Part shown: positions 47,557 to 59,221 of the stretch, in pieces | Numbering within the stretch: position 1 is the stretch's first letter | Layout: every line of letters begins with the position of its first letter | Assembly: GCF_023206395.1 (NCBI RefSeq) | Contig: NZ_CP066149.1 | Coordinates: forward strand, 2,728,001-2,792,000 | Length of the DNA stretch: 64,000 bases | From: Vibrio sp. ED004 | Lineage (GTDB): Bacteria > Pseudomonadota > Gammaproteobacteria > Enterobacterales > Vibrionaceae | Direction of reading: 5' to 3' | Made by a program: the position numbers and the translations under genes | The notes under the pieces: model-generated | What the model was told of the DNA's origin: nothing | Database searches by the model: none | Seen by the model: only the letters and a program-made list of their open reading frames with translations

Positions 47557-48687
47557 ATGGCGATTAAAGTATTAGTCGTTGATGATTCGAGCTTTTTTCG
47601 TCGTCGCGTTAGCGAGATCATCAATTCAGAGGCTCGCCTAGAAGTCATCGATGTAGCAGTAAACGGCAAAGAAGCGGTCGAGAAAGCAAAGAAGCTAAGA
47701 CCTGACGTGATTACGATGGACATCGAAATGCCCGTCATGGACGGCATCACAGCCGTTCGTGAAATTATGGCTGCGTCTCCAACGCCTATTTTGATGTTTT
47801 CATCGTTAACGCATGACGGCGCGAAAGCAACGTTAGATGCGTTAGACGCCGGTGCTCTAGATTTCTTACCTAAGAAGTTTGAAGACATCGCTCGTAACCG
47901 TGATGACGCAGTCGCATTGCTTCAACAGCGTGTGATTCAGATTGCCGCTAAGCGTGCATTCATGCGTCGTACACCTGTTGCACCGCGAGCTACTGCAACG
48001 ACTTCAACATCAACGCCATTACGCCAACCGATGTCAGCAGCGACTTCGGCTGCTACTTCATCTGTGAAGCCTGCAGTTGCATCAGCAGCCAAGTTTAGGG
48101 CTTCGGGTAAGAAGTATCAGCTAACGGCAATTGGTACGTCGACTGGCGGCCCTGTTGCACTACAGAAGATTTTGACCCGCATCCCTGCCAACTATCCACA
48201 TCCGATTGTGTTAGTTCAGCATATGCCTGCAACCTTTACTGCTGCTTTTGCTAGCCGATTGAATACCTTGTGTAAGATTGAAGTGCGTGAAGCTCAAGAT
48301 GGTGACGTGTTGAAGCCTGGTGTGGCTTATCTTGCGCCGGGTGGCAAACAGATGATGGTTGATGGACGCCCTGGTTCTGCCCGCTTAAGAATTATCGATG
48401 GCGGCGACCGCATGAACTACAAACCATGTGTGGATGTTACTTTCGGCTCTGCTGCCAAGATCTACGGCGACAAAGTCCTGTCTATGATCCTGACCGGTAT
48501 GGGCGCAGATGGTCGAGAAGGTTCGCGTATGTTGAAGACTGCGGGCTCGACAATTTGGGCACAAGACGAAGATAGCTGTGTTGTATATGGTATGCCTCAA
48601 GCTGTAGCAAAAGCTGGCATTTCTACTGAAGACCTACCTCTAGACCGCATCGCGGAAAGGATCTTGGTTGAAGTTGGGTTAGCTTAG
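47557..48687 (+). CDS. cheB: CheB, receptor methylesterase
   Basis: 376 aa. Receiver domain with D55 ([13 protein letters not shown]), then a Ser/Thr/Ala linker (about 140-185), then the methylesterase domain with catalytic Ser in IGTSTGGP, His in [11 protein letters not shown] and Asp in GMGADG. It demethylates chemoreceptors. TAAGGATAAAT precedes the ATG; 10 bp to the next gene. Confidence 0.96.
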   Translation: MAIKVLVVDDSSFFRRRVSEIINSEARLEVIDVAVNGKEAVEKAKKLRPDVITMDIEMPVMDGITAVREIMAASPTPILMFSSLTHDGAKATLDALDAGALDFLPKKFEDIARNRDDAVALLQQRVIQIAAKRAFMRRTPVAPRATATTSTSTPLRQPMSAATSAATSSVKPAVASAAKFRASGKKYQLTAIGTSTGGPVALQKILTRIPANYPHPIVLVQHMPATFTAAFASRLNTLCKIEVREAQDGDVLKPGVAYLAPGGKQMMVDGRPGSARLRIIDGGDRMNYKPCVDVTFGSAAKIYGDKVLSMILTGMGADGREGSRMLKTAGSTIWAQDEDSCVVYGMPQAVAKAGISTEDLPLDRIAERILVEVGLA

Positions 48688-48697
48688 GTAAATCGAG

Positions 48698-49466
48698 ATG
48701 ATTGTTTGGAGTGTTGCAAACCAAAAAGGTGGTGTTGGTAAAACAACCACGACAGTGACCTTGGCAGGCTTGCTTGCCTTAAAAGGGCTTCGTGTTCTGT
48801 TGGTTGATACTGACCCACATGCATCACTGACCACCTATCTGGGTTACGACTCAGATGCGGTGGAGTCGAGCTTGTTCGATCTGTTTCAGCTTCGTGAGTT
48901 TTCTGCGCAAACGGTAAGACCACTGACGTTGCAAACCGACGTAGAAGGCATCGATATCATTCCTGCACACATGTCATTGGCAACACTTGACCGAGTGATG
49001 GGAAATCGAAGCGGCATGGGGTTAATCTTGAAGCGTGCTTTAGCGGCGTTGAAAGATGATTATGACTACGTGTTGATCGATTGTCCGCCAATTCTTGGTG
49101 TGATGATGGTGAATGCGTTGGCGGCCAGCGACCGTATTTTGATTCCGGTACAGACTGAGTTTCTCGCAATGAAGGGCCTAGAGCGCATGATTCGCACTCT
49201 AACCATTATGCAGAAGTCTCGTAAAACACCGTTTAAGGTGACAATTGTCCCGACCATGTACGACAAGCGAACCAAGGCTTCACTGCAAACATTAACGCAG
49301 CTCAAAGAGGATTATCCGAACCAAGTTTGGACGTCTGCTGTGCCGATTGATACCAAGTTTAGAGACGCGAGCCTAAAGCGCTTGCCAGCATCTCATTTTG
49401 CATCGGGTAGTCGTGGTGTATTTGCTTACAAACAACTGCTTATTTATCTCGAAAGGTTGGCGATAA

Positions 49467-49480
<14 letters not shown>
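48698..49480 (+). CDS. parC: ParC, ParA-like ATPase for chemotaxis array placement
   Basis: 260 aa ParA/MinD-type ATPase: KGGVGKTTT (residues 10-18), VDTDPHASLTTYLG, LIDCPPILGVMM. In Vibrio this gene lies between cheB and parP and recruits chemotaxis arrays to the pole, so it is not a plasmid partition gene. There is no parB next to it. Overlaps parP by 14 bp. Confidence 0.9.
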
Positions 49481-50633
<1,153 letters not shown>

Positions 50634-50703
50634 TACTACGATTGGTACAACAAAAGCATCAAGTTAATAATAGTGGTCGGTAACGACGGCAAGAGGATTA
50701 TCT

Positions 50704-51198
50704 ATGTCTCAAATGAGTGAAGTTGAAGTAAGAAAAGATCAAACTAATGACGAAGTACTTCAATGGGTAACATTCCAGCTAGAAGAAGAAACTTACGGCA
50801 TCAATGTAATGCAAGTACGTGAAGTACTGCGTTACAGCGAAATTGCTCCGGTACCGGGTGCTCCAGACTACGTGCTAGGTATTATTAACCTGCGTGGTAA
50901 TGTTGTTACTGTTATCGACACTCGTTCTCGCTTTGGCTTGATGCAAGGTGAAATTACAGACAACACTCGTATCATCGTTATCGAATCTGAGCGTCAAGTA
51001 ATTGGTATTCTAGTAGATAGCGTTGCTGAAGTGGTTTACCTACGTTCTTCTGAAATCGATACAACACCAAGTGTTGGTACTGATGAAAGCGCGAAGTTCA
51101 TCCAAGGTGTAAGCAACCGTGATGGCAAGCTGCTTATCTTAGTAGATCTAAACAAACTACTAAGCGAAGACGAATGGGATGAGATGGCTCACCTGTAA
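50704..51198 (+). CDS. cheW: CheW, chemotaxis coupling protein
   Basis: 164 aa with a full CheW domain: WVTFQLEEETYGINVMQVREV and VPGAPDYVLGIINLRGNVV, and the C-terminal KLLILVDLNKLL. It joins chemoreceptors to CheA. A good upstream site (AAGAGG) precedes the ATG. The stop overlaps the next start by one base. Confidence 0.96.
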   Translation: MSQMSEVEVRKDQTNDEVLQWVTFQLEEETYGINVMQVREVLRYSEIAPVPGAPDYVLGIINLRGNVVTVIDTRSRFGLMQGEITDNTRIIVIESERQVIGILVDSVAEVVYLRSSEIDTTPSVGTDESAKFIQGVSNRDGKLLILVDLNKLLSEDEWDEMAHL

Positions 51199-51710
51199 TG
51201 TTTGAAGCGCTTCCTTTAACCCCAGTTGCTCTGATTGCCGGAGTCGGGGTTTTTACGTTATTCATCCTGATTTTGATTAGCAAAGTAAAACGTGCGATTC
51301 AAAAGCAGCTTGATCAGTCACGTCTTCAAGTTCGTAACTTGGACAAAGAGCTACAAAAATCGAGTAAGCAATTACTTGAGGTTCGCTCTGTTGTGGTTGG
51401 TCTTGGTCAGAAAGTGACTGAGCAACAAGATCTGATCAAGCACTTGAATGAACGTATTGTTGAGTTGGAACATGCGGATACCGATGGACGTTTGTACACG
51501 CGTGCAACGAAAATGGTTCAACTTGGTGCTGGGATTAACGAACTGATCGAAGAATGCGAATTGCCAAAAGCGGAAGCTGAGCTAATGATGTCTCTGCAAA
51601 ATAAGCTCGCTGGCAAAGAGAAAATTCCTTCGCTAAGAAGTAATCCTTCATCATTTGATGAACAACCTGCGTCTTCTCATGATCGCAGAGACCCTCCTCG
51701 ACGCCGATAA
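51198..51710 (+). CDS. DUF2802 membrane-anchored coiled-coil protein
   Basis: 170 aa. One membrane helix (about residues 7-27, VALIAGVGVFTLFILILISKV), then a coiled coil (about 30-105), then a short helical domain (ATKMVQLGAGINELIEECEL) that looks like a small DNA-binding or DUF2802 fold. It is regularly found after cheW in Vibrio chemotaxis loci, but its function is unknown to me. Starts inside the cheW stop. Last gene before a terminator. Confidence 0.85.
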   Translation: MFEALPLTPVALIAGVGVFTLFILILISKVKRAIQKQLDQSRLQVRNLDKELQKSSKQLLEVRSVVVGLGQKVTEQQDLIKHLNERIVELEHADTDGRLYTRATKMVQLGAGINELIEECELPKAEAELMMSLQNKLAGKEKIPSLRSNPSSFDEQPASSHDRRDPPRRR

Positions 51711-51762
51711 ATTGAGCGCTTATTGCGTATCGAGCACTTGATGTTTATCACGCATTCCTCTT

Positions 51763-51788
51763 AAAAGAAGCTTCGGCTTCTTTTTTTA
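51763..51788 (+). terminator. Terminator after chemotaxis operon
   Basis: AAAAGAAGC (51763-51771), TTCG loop, GCTTCTTTT (51776-51784), then more T. It divides the chemotaxis operon from the ccm operon, so their nearness does not mean shared transcription. I find no clear promoter in the 200 bp before ccmA. Confidence 0.92.
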
Positions 51789-51988
51789 TGCCTGTCTGTT
51801 GTATATAGAACGATGTTTATAAGTGCTTGTATCTACGACAATATCTTGTTTGTTGATTTAAATGTGTAAATTGTGATGCGGTGGTAACAGTTTCTTACGG
51901 AGTTTGTTCTATCGAAAACGCCTAGTCCTGTTTTGTCACCATGTTGGTGTGCTACTATAGCCCTCTCATTACTCGACTAAATTTTCCT

Positions 51989-52606
51989 ATGCTAGAAGTC
52001 TCAAATTTAACTGCTATTCGTGACGACAGGGTTCTGTTTGAATCGTTGTCTTTTCAATTAAAACCAGGTGAACTGGTTCAGGTTGAAGGTCGTAACGGTA
52101 CTGGGAAAACGACACTCCTTAGGATTATTACAGGGCTAGGTGATCGCGATGACGGCACTATCTCTTGGGATGGTGAGTCCATCGAATCGAGTCGAGATGT
52201 TTATCATCAAAATTTGCTTTTTCTTGGTCACCAAACGGGCGTGAAGCGCGAGCTTAGTGCTTATGAGAACCTAAGTTTCTATCAATCGATTCACAGTGGT
52301 GGTTCGATCAAGGAAGACCTTTACCATGCTCTGGCTCAAGTAGGTCTTGCAGGTAGAGAAGATGTCCCTGCTGGGCAGCTTTCTGCAGGTCAACAGCGCC
52401 GAGTGGCGTTGGCTCGTCTTTGGTTGAGCAAACAAATGTTGTGGATTCTCGATGAGCCGCTGACTGCGATTGATAAGCAGGGCGTGAAAGTTCTCGAATC
52501 TCTTTTTTCTCAGCATGCAGACAACGGTGGCATCGTGTTATTAACCACGCACCAAGATATGTTTGCTGATAGCCCGAAACTAAGAAAAATAAAGTTGGGT
52601 GAGTAA
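51989..52606 (+). CDS. ccmA: CcmA, heme-chaperone ABC ATPase
   Basis: 205 aa from the ATG at 51989 ([17 protein letters not shown]); the longer frame from 51941 is not needed. Walker A GRNGTGKT (34-41), signature [14 protein letters not shown] and Walker [12 protein letters not shown]. With CcmB, CcmC and CcmD it loads heme onto CcmE. First of an operon of nine tightly packed genes for cytochrome c assembly. Confidence 0.95.
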   Translation: MLEVSNLTAIRDDRVLFESLSFQLKPGELVQVEGRNGTGKTTLLRIITGLGDRDDGTISWDGESIESSRDVYHQNLLFLGHQTGVKRELSAYENLSFYQSIHSGGSIKEDLYHALAQVGLAGREDVPAGQLSAGQQRRVALARLWLSKQMLWILDEPLTAIDKQGVKVLESLFSQHADNGGIVLLTTHQDMFADSPKLRKIKLGE

Positions 52607-52607
52607 T

Positions 52608-53276
52608 ATGATCTCTTCTATGACCACGATTATCCGACGTGAACTGCTTATCGCATTCCGACGCCAAGCGGATATCTTTAACCCTCTGTGGTTTTTCATC
52701 ATTGTTATTACGCTTTTCCCTTTAAGTATCGGCCCTGAGCCCAACCTACTTGCGCGCATTGCTGCGGGTATTGTTTGGGTAGCCGCTTTACTCTCTGCAC
52801 TGCTCTCTTTGGAACGCCTTTTCCGCGATGATTTTCAAGATGGTGCCCTCGAACAGATGATGCTTATGCCCATCCCGTTGCAGTTGGTAGTATTGTCCAA
52901 GGTCATAGCACACTGGTTGTTGACCGGGTTACCATTGATTCTAATCAGCCCATTGTTGGCTGTTTTGTTGTCTTTAGATTTTGATACATGGCTCTCAGTT
53001 GTGTTGACCTTGCTGGTAGGTACACCCGCATTGAGCTTTATTGGTGCGATTGGTGTTGCATTGACCGTTGGGTTACAGAAGGGCGGAGTCCTGTTAAGCC
53101 TGTTAATTCTGCCGCTTTACATCCCCATTTTGATTTTCGCGACGTCAGCGATTGACGCTGCGGCATTGGGCGTTGCGTACAATGGCCAGCTAGCTGTGCT
53201 TGGTGCGATGTTAATGGGTGCGATGACTCTGACACCTTTTGCGATCAGTGCCGCACTTAGAGTGAGTGTGAACTGA
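52608..53276 (+). CDS. ccmB: CcmB, heme ABC transporter permease
   Basis: 222 aa from the ATG at 52608, after GGGTGAGTA; a GTG at 52599 overlaps ccmA and is also possible. About six membrane helices. Family segment LERLFRDDFQDGALEQMML. Partner of CcmA. A 148-bp gap to ccmC holds a palindrome (GACTC-ATA-GAGTC, near 53324-53336) but no certain promoter. Confidence 0.94.
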   Translation: MISSMTTIIRRELLIAFRRQADIFNPLWFFIIVITLFPLSIGPEPNLLARIAAGIVWVAALLSALLSLERLFRDDFQDGALEQMMLMPIPLQLVVLSKVIAHWLLTGLPLILISPLLAVLLSLDFDTWLSVVLTLLVGTPALSFIGAIGVALTVGLQKGGVLLSLLILPLYIPILIFATSAIDAAALGVAYNGQLAVLGAMLMGAMTLTPFAISAALRVSVN

Positions 53277-53424
53277 TAAGGGTTCCGTTATCGTATAGCT
53301 AATGTGAACCAAATGTGTCGATTGGACTCATAGAGTCAGCAAAACTGAAAGCAAGACAAAATAAATTATTATAATTATAGCTTTAATAGCTGTAAGCAAT
53401 ATGAAGTAAGAGTGAGATTACAAC

Positions 53425-54165
53425 ATGTGGAAATGGCTCCATCCCTATGCCAAAGCAGAAACCTCATATCAGCTTGCTGGTAAACTTCTGCCGTGGTTTT
53501 CGATCCTAGCGCTATTGTGTCTATCCGTCGGTACCGTGTGGGGGCTTGCATTCGCGCCTTCAGATTACCAACAAGGTGACAGTTTCCGAATCATCTACAT
53601 CCATGTTCCGTCTGCAATCTGGTCTATGGGCGTTTACATGTCGATGGCGATTGCTGCATTTATCGGTTTGGTATGGCAGGTAAGGCTATCAGACATGGCC
53701 GCACTGGCTATGGCGCCGATTGGTGCTGTATTTACCTTCATTGCACTATTAACGGGTGCGGTTTGGGGTAAACCAATGTGGGGTGCTTGGTGGGTTTGGG
53801 ATGCACGTTTAACCTCAGAGCTGATTCTTCTATTCTTATATTTGGGTGTGATTGCACTTCACCACGCGTTTGACGACCAAAAAACAGCCGCGAAAGCAGC
53901 AGGCATTTTGGCAATCGTTGGTGTTATCAACCTACCTATCATTCACTTTTCAGTAGAGTGGTGGAACACACTTCACCAAGGCGCGACGATCACTAAATTC
54001 GACAAGCCTTCTATTTCAAGTGACATGCTATGGCCGCTTCTTCTTAACATTTTCGGCTTCGCCTTTTTCTTTGGTGCTGTGACTATGGTTCGTTTCCGTA
54101 ACGAAATCATCAGTAAAGAGAGTCACCGTCCATGGGTCCGCAAGCTTGCGGCCGAAAAAGCGTAG
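53425..54165 (+). CDS. ccmC: CcmC, heme delivery protein
   Basis: 246 aa, six membrane helices. The tryptophan-rich heme motif is GAWWVWDARLTSELI, flanked by conserved His (IYIHVPSAIW; HFSVEWWNTLHQG). It passes heme to CcmE in the periplasm. 14 bp to ccmD. Confidence 0.96.
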   Translation: MWKWLHPYAKAETSYQLAGKLLPWFSILALLCLSVGTVWGLAFAPSDYQQGDSFRIIYIHVPSAIWSMGVYMSMAIAAFIGLVWQVRLSDMAALAMAPIGAVFTFIALLTGAVWGKPMWGAWWVWDARLTSELILLFLYLGVIALHHAFDDQKTAAKAAGILAIVGVINLPIIHFSVEWWNTLHQGATITKFDKPSISSDMLWPLLLNIFGFAFFFGAVTMVRFRNEIISKESHRPWVRKLAAEKA

Positions 54166-54179
54166 TAGGGTAGGTAATT

Positions 54180-54386
54180 ATGTATTTTGAATCGTTGAGT
54201 GATTTCTTTGCCATGGGGGGCTACGCCTCATATGTATGGAGTGCATTTGGAATCACATTCCTCGCGATGATCATCTTACTGGTAGTAAGCGTTCGTCGTG
54301 GTAAGCAATTACTAAATGAAGTACAAGCTAAGATTGATCGTCAAGCTCGTATCGATGCAGCAAAAAATATGGAGAACACTCTATGA
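54180..54386 (+). CDS. ccmD: CcmD, small heme-export subunit
   Basis: 68 aa with one membrane helix (about residues 18-38) and a charged tail. Start [20 protein letters not shown] is typical. It helps release holo-CcmE from CcmABC. Overlaps ccmE by 4 bp (ATGA). Confidence 0.93.
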   Translation: MYFESLSDFFAMGGYASYVWSAFGITFLAMIILLVVSVRRGKQLLNEVQAKIDRQARIDAAKNMENTL

Positions 54387-54865
54387 ACCCAAGACGCAAA
54401 AAGAGGCTGGGCATTGTCTTAGCGATCTTTTTTGGTATCAGTGCGACTGTTGGATTGATGGTTTACGCACTTAACCAGAACATGGATCTGTTCTACACGC
54501 CAACTGAGCTGGTTAACGGCAAAGACGGTAAAAAACCTGAAGTTGGTCAACGCCTACGTATTGGTGGCATGGTCGTAGTCGGCTCTGTAAGCCGTGACAA
54601 TGAATCACTACGTGTAAGCTTTGATTTGCAAGATGTGGGCCCTAAAGTAACGATTCTATACGATGGCATCCTTCCTGATCTTTTCCGTGAAGGCCAAGGT
54701 ATTGTTGCTCAGGGTGTTCTTAAAGATGCAACGACAATCGAAGCGTTTGAGGTGTTGGCAAAGCACGATGAAGAGTACATGCCTTCGGAAGTTGCGGAAG
54801 CAATGAAGAAAACCCATGAGCCTTTGCAATACACGACTGAACAAAAAGAAGGAAAAGCTCAATGA
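54383..54865 (+). CDS. ccmE: CcmE, periplasmic heme chaperone
   Basis: 160 aa with one N-terminal membrane helix (about 9-30) and an OB-fold domain. The heme-binding motif [10 protein letters not shown] gives His128 and Tyr132. It shuttles heme from CcmC to CcmF. Overlaps ccmD and ccmF by 4 bp each. Confidence 0.96.
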   Translation: MNPRRKKRLGIVLAIFFGISATVGLMVYALNQNMDLFYTPTELVNGKDGKKPEVGQRLRIGGMVVVGSVSRDNESLRVSFDLQDVGPKVTILYDGILPDLFREGQGIVAQGVLKDATTIEAFEVLAKHDEEYMPSEVAEAMKKTHEPLQYTTEQKEGKAQ

Positions 54866-56832
54866 TAGCCGAGATCGGCCATTTTGCGATGATCCTGTCC
54901 TTGGGACTTGCATTGCTGCTGAGCGTGCTCCCACTGTACGGAGCCGCTCGAAATAACACATTATTGATGAACAGCGCACGACCGTTGTCGTGGGGTATGT
55001 TCGGATTCTTAGCGATTTCGTTCTTTATCTTGTGTTACGCGTTCTACACCAATGATTTTACGATTCAATACGTAGCAAGTAACTCGAATAGCCAACTGCC
55101 TTGGTACTACCGAATTACGGCGGTTTGGGGCGCTCACGAAGGTTCATTACTGCTTTGGGTTCTTATCCAAGCGGGTTGGACGGTTGCAGTAGCGACGTTT
55201 AGCCGTGGTATGCCTCAAGAGTCTGTGGCTCGCGTATTGGCTATCATGGGTTTGATTACTGTCGGCTTCTTGCTGTTCATTATCGTAACGTCTAACCCGT
55301 TCCTACGTACATTGCCTTTCTTCCCTGTCGATGGGCGTGACTTGAACCCACTACTGCAAGATCCGGGTTTGATTATTCACCCGCCAATGCTTTACATGGG
55401 TTATGTAGGTTTCTCTGTTGCGTTCTCTTTCGCAATCGCTTCTCTAATGAGCGGTCGTTTAGATACGGCATGGGCTCGTTGGTCGCGTCCTTGGACAATC
55501 GCAGCTTGGTTATTCCTAACGGTAGGTATCGCACTAGGTTCATGGTGGGCTTATTACGAACTTGGCTGGGGTGGCTGGTGGTTTTGGGATCCAGTAGAAA
55601 ACGCTTCATTCATGCCTTGGTTGGCAGGTACAGCACTAATGCACTCGCTTGCGGTAACAGAAAAGCGTGGCACGTTTAAAGCTTGGACCGTTTTACTGGC
55701 GATCTCTGCGTTCTCACTAAGCTTACTAGGTACGTTCCTAGTTCGTTCGGGCATCTTGGTATCGGTTCACGCATTCGCGTCGGATCCTGCTCGCGGTATG
55801 TTTATCCTTGGCTTCCTAGTCTTCGTTATTGGTGGTTCACTGCTGTTGTTTGCTGTTAAAGGTGCATCGGTTCGTGTTCGTGGTAATTTCGATCTGGTTT
55901 CTCGTGAAAACGCGCTGCTTGGTAACAACATCTTATTGATCGCGGCCCTAGTGGTTGTGTTAGTAGGTACGCTATTACCTCTAGTTCACAAACAGTTAGG
56001 CTTGGGCTCTGTATCTATCGGTGCTCCATTCTTTGACATGCTGTTCTTCTGGTTGATGATTCCGTTCTCGTTCTTGCTTGGTATCGGTCCTCTAATCCGC
56101 TGGAAACGCGACAACCTGTCTAAGCTTGTTAAACCAATGCTGATTTCAGGTGCATTCTCATTGGGCTTGAGTGCGTTAATGGTTGCTCTATTGGCTGACC
56201 GCTTCAGTGGTACTGCGTTTGCTGGTTGGGTAATGGCATTCTGGATCATCTTCATGCACGGCTTTGAGCTGCATGAGCGTGCGACTCACCGTCATACGTT
56301 TATGAAAGGTCTAACTAAGTTGCCTCGTAGCCACTGGGCGATGGTGTGTGGTCACATCGGTTTAGCGGTAACAGTGATTGGTATCGCAATGGTGCAAAAC
56401 TATAGCATCGAACGTGATGTTCGTCTGGCACCTGGCGAAAGCTACCAGCTTGAAGAGTACAGCTTCCTGTTCACGGGCGTTCGTGACAAAGATGGTCCAA
56501 ACTACGATGGTTACATTGCTGACTTTGAAATTACTAAAGAAGGTAAGTACATCAACACGCTTCACGCGGAAAAACGTTTCTACACTACTGCTAAGTCTAT
56601 GATGACAGAAGCTGCGATTGACCGTGGCGTAACACGTGACCTATACATTGCAATGGGCGAGCGTTTGGACGACAACAAGTCTTGGGCTGTTCGTATCTAC
56701 TACAAACCGTTTGTACGTTGGATCTGGGCTGGTTCTTTGATCATGTCGATTGGTGGTGCTATCGCTATCAGTGACCGTCGTTACCGTTTCCGTAAGCCAA
56801 CCAAAAAGTCGGCTCAAGAGCAGGAGGCTTAA
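54862..56832 (+). CDS. ccmF: CcmF, cytochrome c heme lyase subunit
   Basis: 656 aa, many membrane helices. WWD domain [19 protein letters not shown], with [11 protein letters not shown] earlier. Together with CcmH and CcmI it ligates heme to apocytochrome c. Overlaps ccmE by 4 bp; ccmG begins 5 bp after the stop. Confidence 0.96.
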   Translation: MIAEIGHFAMILSLGLALLLSVLPLYGAARNNTLLMNSARPLSWGMFGFLAISFFILCYAFYTNDFTIQYVASNSNSQLPWYYRITAVWGAHEGSLLLWVLIQAGWTVAVATFSRGMPQESVARVLAIMGLITVGFLLFIIVTSNPFLRTLPFFPVDGRDLNPLLQDPGLIIHPPMLYMGYVGFSVAFSFAIASLMSGRLDTAWARWSRPWTIAAWLFLTVGIALGSWWAYYELGWGGWWFWDPVENASFMPWLAGTALMHSLAVTEKRGTFKAWTVLLAISAFSLSLLGTFLVRSGILVSVHAFASDPARGMFILGFLVFVIGGSLLLFAVKGASVRVRGNFDLVSRENALLGNNILLIAALVVVLVGTLLPLVHKQLGLGSVSIGAPFFDMLFFWLMIPFSFLLGIGPLIRWKRDNLSKLVKPMLISGAFSLGLSALMVALLADRFSGTAFAGWVMAFWIIFMHGFELHERATHRHTFMKGLTKLPRSHWAMVCGHIGLAVTVIGIAMVQNYSIERDVRLAPGESYQLEEYSFLFTGVRDKDGPNYDGYIADFEITKEGKYINTLHAEKRFYTTAKSMMTEAAIDRGVTRDLYIAMGERLDDNKSWAVRIYYKPFVRWIWAGSLIMSIGGAIAISDRRYRFRKPTKKSAQEQEA

Positions 56833-56837
56833 TTCGA

Positions 56838-57389
56838 ATGAACAAGAAGATTTTATTCATTCCTTTGATTGCGTTCATGGTTCTAGCTGGAATCTTTGCA
56901 ACGCAATTAATGCGCAATCAGTCGGGCGATGACCCGACTAAGCTTGAATCCGTATTGATTGGTAAGCCTGTCCCTGAGTTTGACCTAGAAGATCTAGAGC
57001 AACCAGGTAAGCTGCATGACCAAGCGATCTTTAAAGGTGAGCCGCTGCTTCTTAATGTGTGGGCGACTTGGTGTCCTACTTGTTATGCAGAGCACTCTTA
57101 CCTGAATAAGCTCGCTGATCAAGGCGTTAAGATTATTGGTCTTAACTACAAAGATGACCGCAACAAAGCGGTTGGTTGGTTAAATGAGCTAGGTAACCCT
57201 TATCTAATCAGTCTTTTTGATGGCAACGGTATGCTAGGTCTAGACCTCGGTGTGTATGGCGCTCCAGAGACATTCCTAATTGACGCTAACGGCGTTGTTC
57301 GTTACCGCCATGTGGGTGATGTGAATCCAACCAACTGGGCATCGACGCTTGAGCCGATGTATCAAGACTTGTTGGAGGAAGCGAAATGA
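56838..57389 (+). CDS. dsbE: CcmG/DsbE, thiol-disulfide oxidoreductase
   Basis: 183 aa with an N-terminal membrane anchor and a thioredoxin fold. The active site is WATWCPTC (Cys79, Cys82) and the cis-Pro segment is GVYGAPETFLID. It reduces apocytochrome c thiols for heme attachment. Overlaps ccmH by 4 bp. Confidence 0.95.
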   Translation: MNKKILFIPLIAFMVLAGIFATQLMRNQSGDDPTKLESVLIGKPVPEFDLEDLEQPGKLHDQAIFKGEPLLLNVWATWCPTCYAEHSYLNKLADQGVKIIGLNYKDDRNKAVGWLNELGNPYLISLFDGNGMLGLDLGVYGAPETFLIDANGVVRYRHVGDVNPTNWASTLEPMYQDLLEEAK

Positions 57390-57877
57390 TCAAGAAGGCA
57401 CTGATTACTCTATTCGCTACGTTTGCGATTTCAGCGACAGTTTCGGCTGCGCCAATTGAGTTTCATGAATTTGATAACGTTGACCAAGAGCAACAGTTCA
57501 AAGAGTTGAGCAATACGCTTCGTTGTCCTAAATGTCAGAACAACACCATTGGTGATTCGAACGCTGAACTGGCGGTCGATCTACGCCAAAAAGTGTACGA
57601 GATGACAAAAGACGGTAAGTCGAAGCAAGACATCATTGATTACATGATTGCTCGCTACGGTAACTTTGTTACTTACAATCCACCGCTGACACTAGCAACT
57701 TCAATCCTTTGGATTGGTCCATTTGCCGTGGTTGTGTTTGGATTTGGTTTGATCATCTTACGCAGCAGAAAGTCAAAATCGAAAGCGGCAGTAGAGTCAG
57801 ATAAAGACTGGGATGCAGACAAAGAAGCACGTTTAAAAGCGTTACTCGATGAAGAGAACGACGGAGACAAACAGTAA
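57386..57877 (+). CDS. ccmH: CcmH, apocytochrome thiol reductase
   Basis: 163 aa: signal peptide (cleavage after VSA, residue 21), LRCPKCQN motif (Cys47, Cys50), and a membrane helix (about 108-130). It is the short CcmH without the fused tetratricopeptide part, which is the separate ccmI. Overlaps ccmI by one base. Confidence 0.95.
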   Translation: MIKKALITLFATFAISATVSAAPIEFHEFDNVDQEQQFKELSNTLRCPKCQNNTIGDSNAELAVDLRQKVYEMTKDGKSKQDIIDYMIARYGNFVTYNPPLTLATSILWIGPFAVVVFGFGLIILRSRKSKSKAAVESDKDWDADKEARLKALLDEENDGDKQ

Positions 57878-59097
57878 TGACTCTATTTTGGATTTCTACC
57901 ATTATCCTTTCGCTAGCGGCAATTTTCTTAATTGTTCTGCCCTTCATTAACAAGAAGGCGAACAACGATGAAATGCTTCGCGACGAGTTGAACAAAGCAT
58001 TCTATAAAGATCGTCTAGTTGAGCTAGAAGTAGAAGCAGAAGAAGGTCTTGTCGATAACCAGCAAGAGCTGATCGCTGATTTGAAACAATCTCTGCTTGA
58101 TGATGTACCTGCGCAAGAAGAGATGAAGAAGACTCATATCTCAACGGTTGGTGTAGTTGTACCGTCGATCATTCTTGTCGTTGTTGTAACTTATGGTATG
58201 TACTTTAAGTTCGGTGCATTGGATAAAGTTCAACACTGGCAAGAAGTGAGCTCGAACCTTCCTGAATTGTCTAAAAAGCTAATGTCATCGGAAGGTGGCG
58301 CGCTAACGGATGACGAACTAGAAGATTTGACGCTAGCTCTTCGAACTCGTTTGCATTATCAACCGGAAGATTCGACGGGTTGGTTACTATTAGGTCGAAT
58401 TGCTCTGGCTAACCGCGACGCTGAAACAGCTAAAGATTCAATGGAACGAGCGTACAAGCTTGAACCTAAGAATGAAGATGTTCAGTTAGGTTTCGCACAA
58501 GCGCTGATGCTTTCTCCTGATGAAGCAGACCAAAACCAAGCTCGTCTGCTTCTGAGCCGTTTGATTCAAAACGATTACGTTGACCTTCGTGTGTTCTCAT
58601 TACTAGCGTTCGATGCATTTGAGCGTCAAGACTACCCTGGTGCTGTGAAGTACTGGAGCATCATGCAACAGATGATTGGTCCTCAAGACAGTCGTTACGA
58701 AATGCTTTCACGCAGTATCGAAAGCGCTCAGCAGAAAATGGGCAATGCCATGGGTGTTGACCAAGGCAAGACTGTTGCAGTAACGCTTGAGTTATCTGGT
58801 GATGTGAACGCGGATCCAAACTCAGTGTTAGTTGTTTCAGTACACAGAGCTGATGGCTCTCCAATGCCTGTTGCTGCTGCTCGTTACCCATTGGGTACTT
58901 TCCCTCGAACCGTTGTGCTTGATGATGGCAACAGCATGATGGAAGGTCAGAAGCTGTCTAGCCTTGAAACTCTGATGGTTAGAGCTAGGCTTGATACTGA
59001 TGGTAACGTTTCAACACGCGACGGTGATTGGTACGGTGAAAGTGAAGTGGTTGAACTGGGGGCTCCAGTGACCATTGATATCAATAAGCAATATTAA
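57877..59097 (+). CDS. ccmI: CcmI, apocytochrome c chaperone
   Basis: 406 aa. Two membrane helices (about 4-25 and 90-111), then a TPR region (DSTGWLLLGRIALANRDAET...) and a C-terminal beta domain (VAVTLELSGDVNADPNSVLVV). It gathers apocytochromes for CcmF/CcmH. Last gene of the operon; a terminator follows. Confidence 0.93.
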   Translation: MTLFWISTIILSLAAIFLIVLPFINKKANNDEMLRDELNKAFYKDRLVELEVEAEEGLVDNQQELIADLKQSLLDDVPAQEEMKKTHISTVGVVVPSIILVVVVTYGMYFKFGALDKVQHWQEVSSNLPELSKKLMSSEGGALTDDELEDLTLALRTRLHYQPEDSTGWLLLGRIALANRDAETAKDSMERAYKLEPKNEDVQLGFAQALMLSPDEADQNQARLLLSRLIQNDYVDLRVFSLLAFDAFERQDYPGAVKYWSIMQQMIGPQDSRYEMLSRSIESAQQKMGNAMGVDQGKTVAVTLELSGDVNADPNSVLVVSVHRADGSPMPVAAARYPLGTFPRTVVLDDGNSMMEGQKLSSLETLMVRARLDTDGNVSTRDGDWYGESEVVELGAPVTIDINKQY

Positions 59098-59166
59098 TCA
59101 TCACTTTGCATAGGTGTTAGCTATTCCGATTTGTTGATAAACGGTATAGACTTAGCTAAACAATTG

Positions 59167-59192
59167 AGGCCAGCGATTGCTGGCCTTTTTTA
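59167..59192 (+). terminator. Terminator after ccmI
   Basis: AGGCCAGC (59167-59174), 4-nt loop, GCTGGCCT (59179-59186), then T. A strong intrinsic terminator. Confidence 0.95.
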
Positions 59193-59221
59193 TTATTTGA
59201 ATTCCTTATGGAAAAGGTGAT

